Below, in pieces: positions 6,542 through 6,560 of a stretch of 6,560 nucleotides of DNA. Every line of letters starts with the position of its first letter. Position 1 is the stretch's first letter. The notes under the pieces are model-generated. The model ran no database searches and was not told where the DNA came from. It saw only the letters and a program-made list of their open reading frames with translations. The DNA is from Candidatus Dadabacteria bacterium (GTDB lineage: Bacteria; J088), in assembly GCA_003695505.1 (NCBI GenBank), contig RFIY01000236.1, positions 1 through 6,560 of the forward strand, written 5' to 3'. The position numbers and the translations under genes are program-made.

Positions 6542-6560
6542 CGTTTTATTTTCGCATGCC

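Noticed and set aside
6556-6560. ATG at 6556 as the start of the next gene
   Set aside because: The bases before it are T-rich with no Shine-Dalgarno sequence, and only five bases remain in the window.

Overview
The window is GC-rich, densely coding bacterial DNA. It holds the 3' part of one giant multidomain lipid/polyketide synthase gene, a complete acyl-CoA carboxylase carboxyltransferase gene 3 bp downstream, and 167 bp of mostly non-coding sequence at the end. Base composition, a sigma70-like promoter and the gene types fit a high-GC Pseudomonadota, but nothing here fixes the genus. No RNA gene, CRISPR array, insertion sequence or phage gene is visible.

Positions 1-4923 are open from the first base and encode about 1640 residues of a synthase whose N-terminus lies upstream. 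The visible domain order is ACP-ACP-KS-(KR structural region)-KR-DH-PPTase. The style is that of polyunsaturated fatty acid (Pfa)/secondary-lipid and enediyne synthases: tandem near-identical carriers, a GGGRGITG KR with a helical insertion, a double-hotdog DH with an FHGP motif, and a built-in Sfp-type phosphopantetheinyl transferase. Both carriers have Thr where the phosphopantetheine-bearing Ser of an LGIDS motif should be, while KS, KR and PPTase keep their catalytic residues. No acyltransferase or enoyl reductase is visible; they may lie upstream or be separate proteins.

Positions 4927-6393 encode a complete beta-type (PccB/AccD5-like) carboxyltransferase whose ribosome binding site lies inside the end of the synthase gene. 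The likely division of labour is that the carboxyltransferase, with a biotin carboxylase/carrier subunit encoded elsewhere, makes a malonyl- or methylmalonyl-type extender unit. The synthase then condenses it, reduces the beta-keto group and dehydrates the product, and the fused PPTase primes the carriers in cis. The chemical product cannot be read from the sequence.

The last 167 bp contain a strong hairpin after the operon and a candidate promoter with overlapping small palindromes, probably serving a gene beyond the window.
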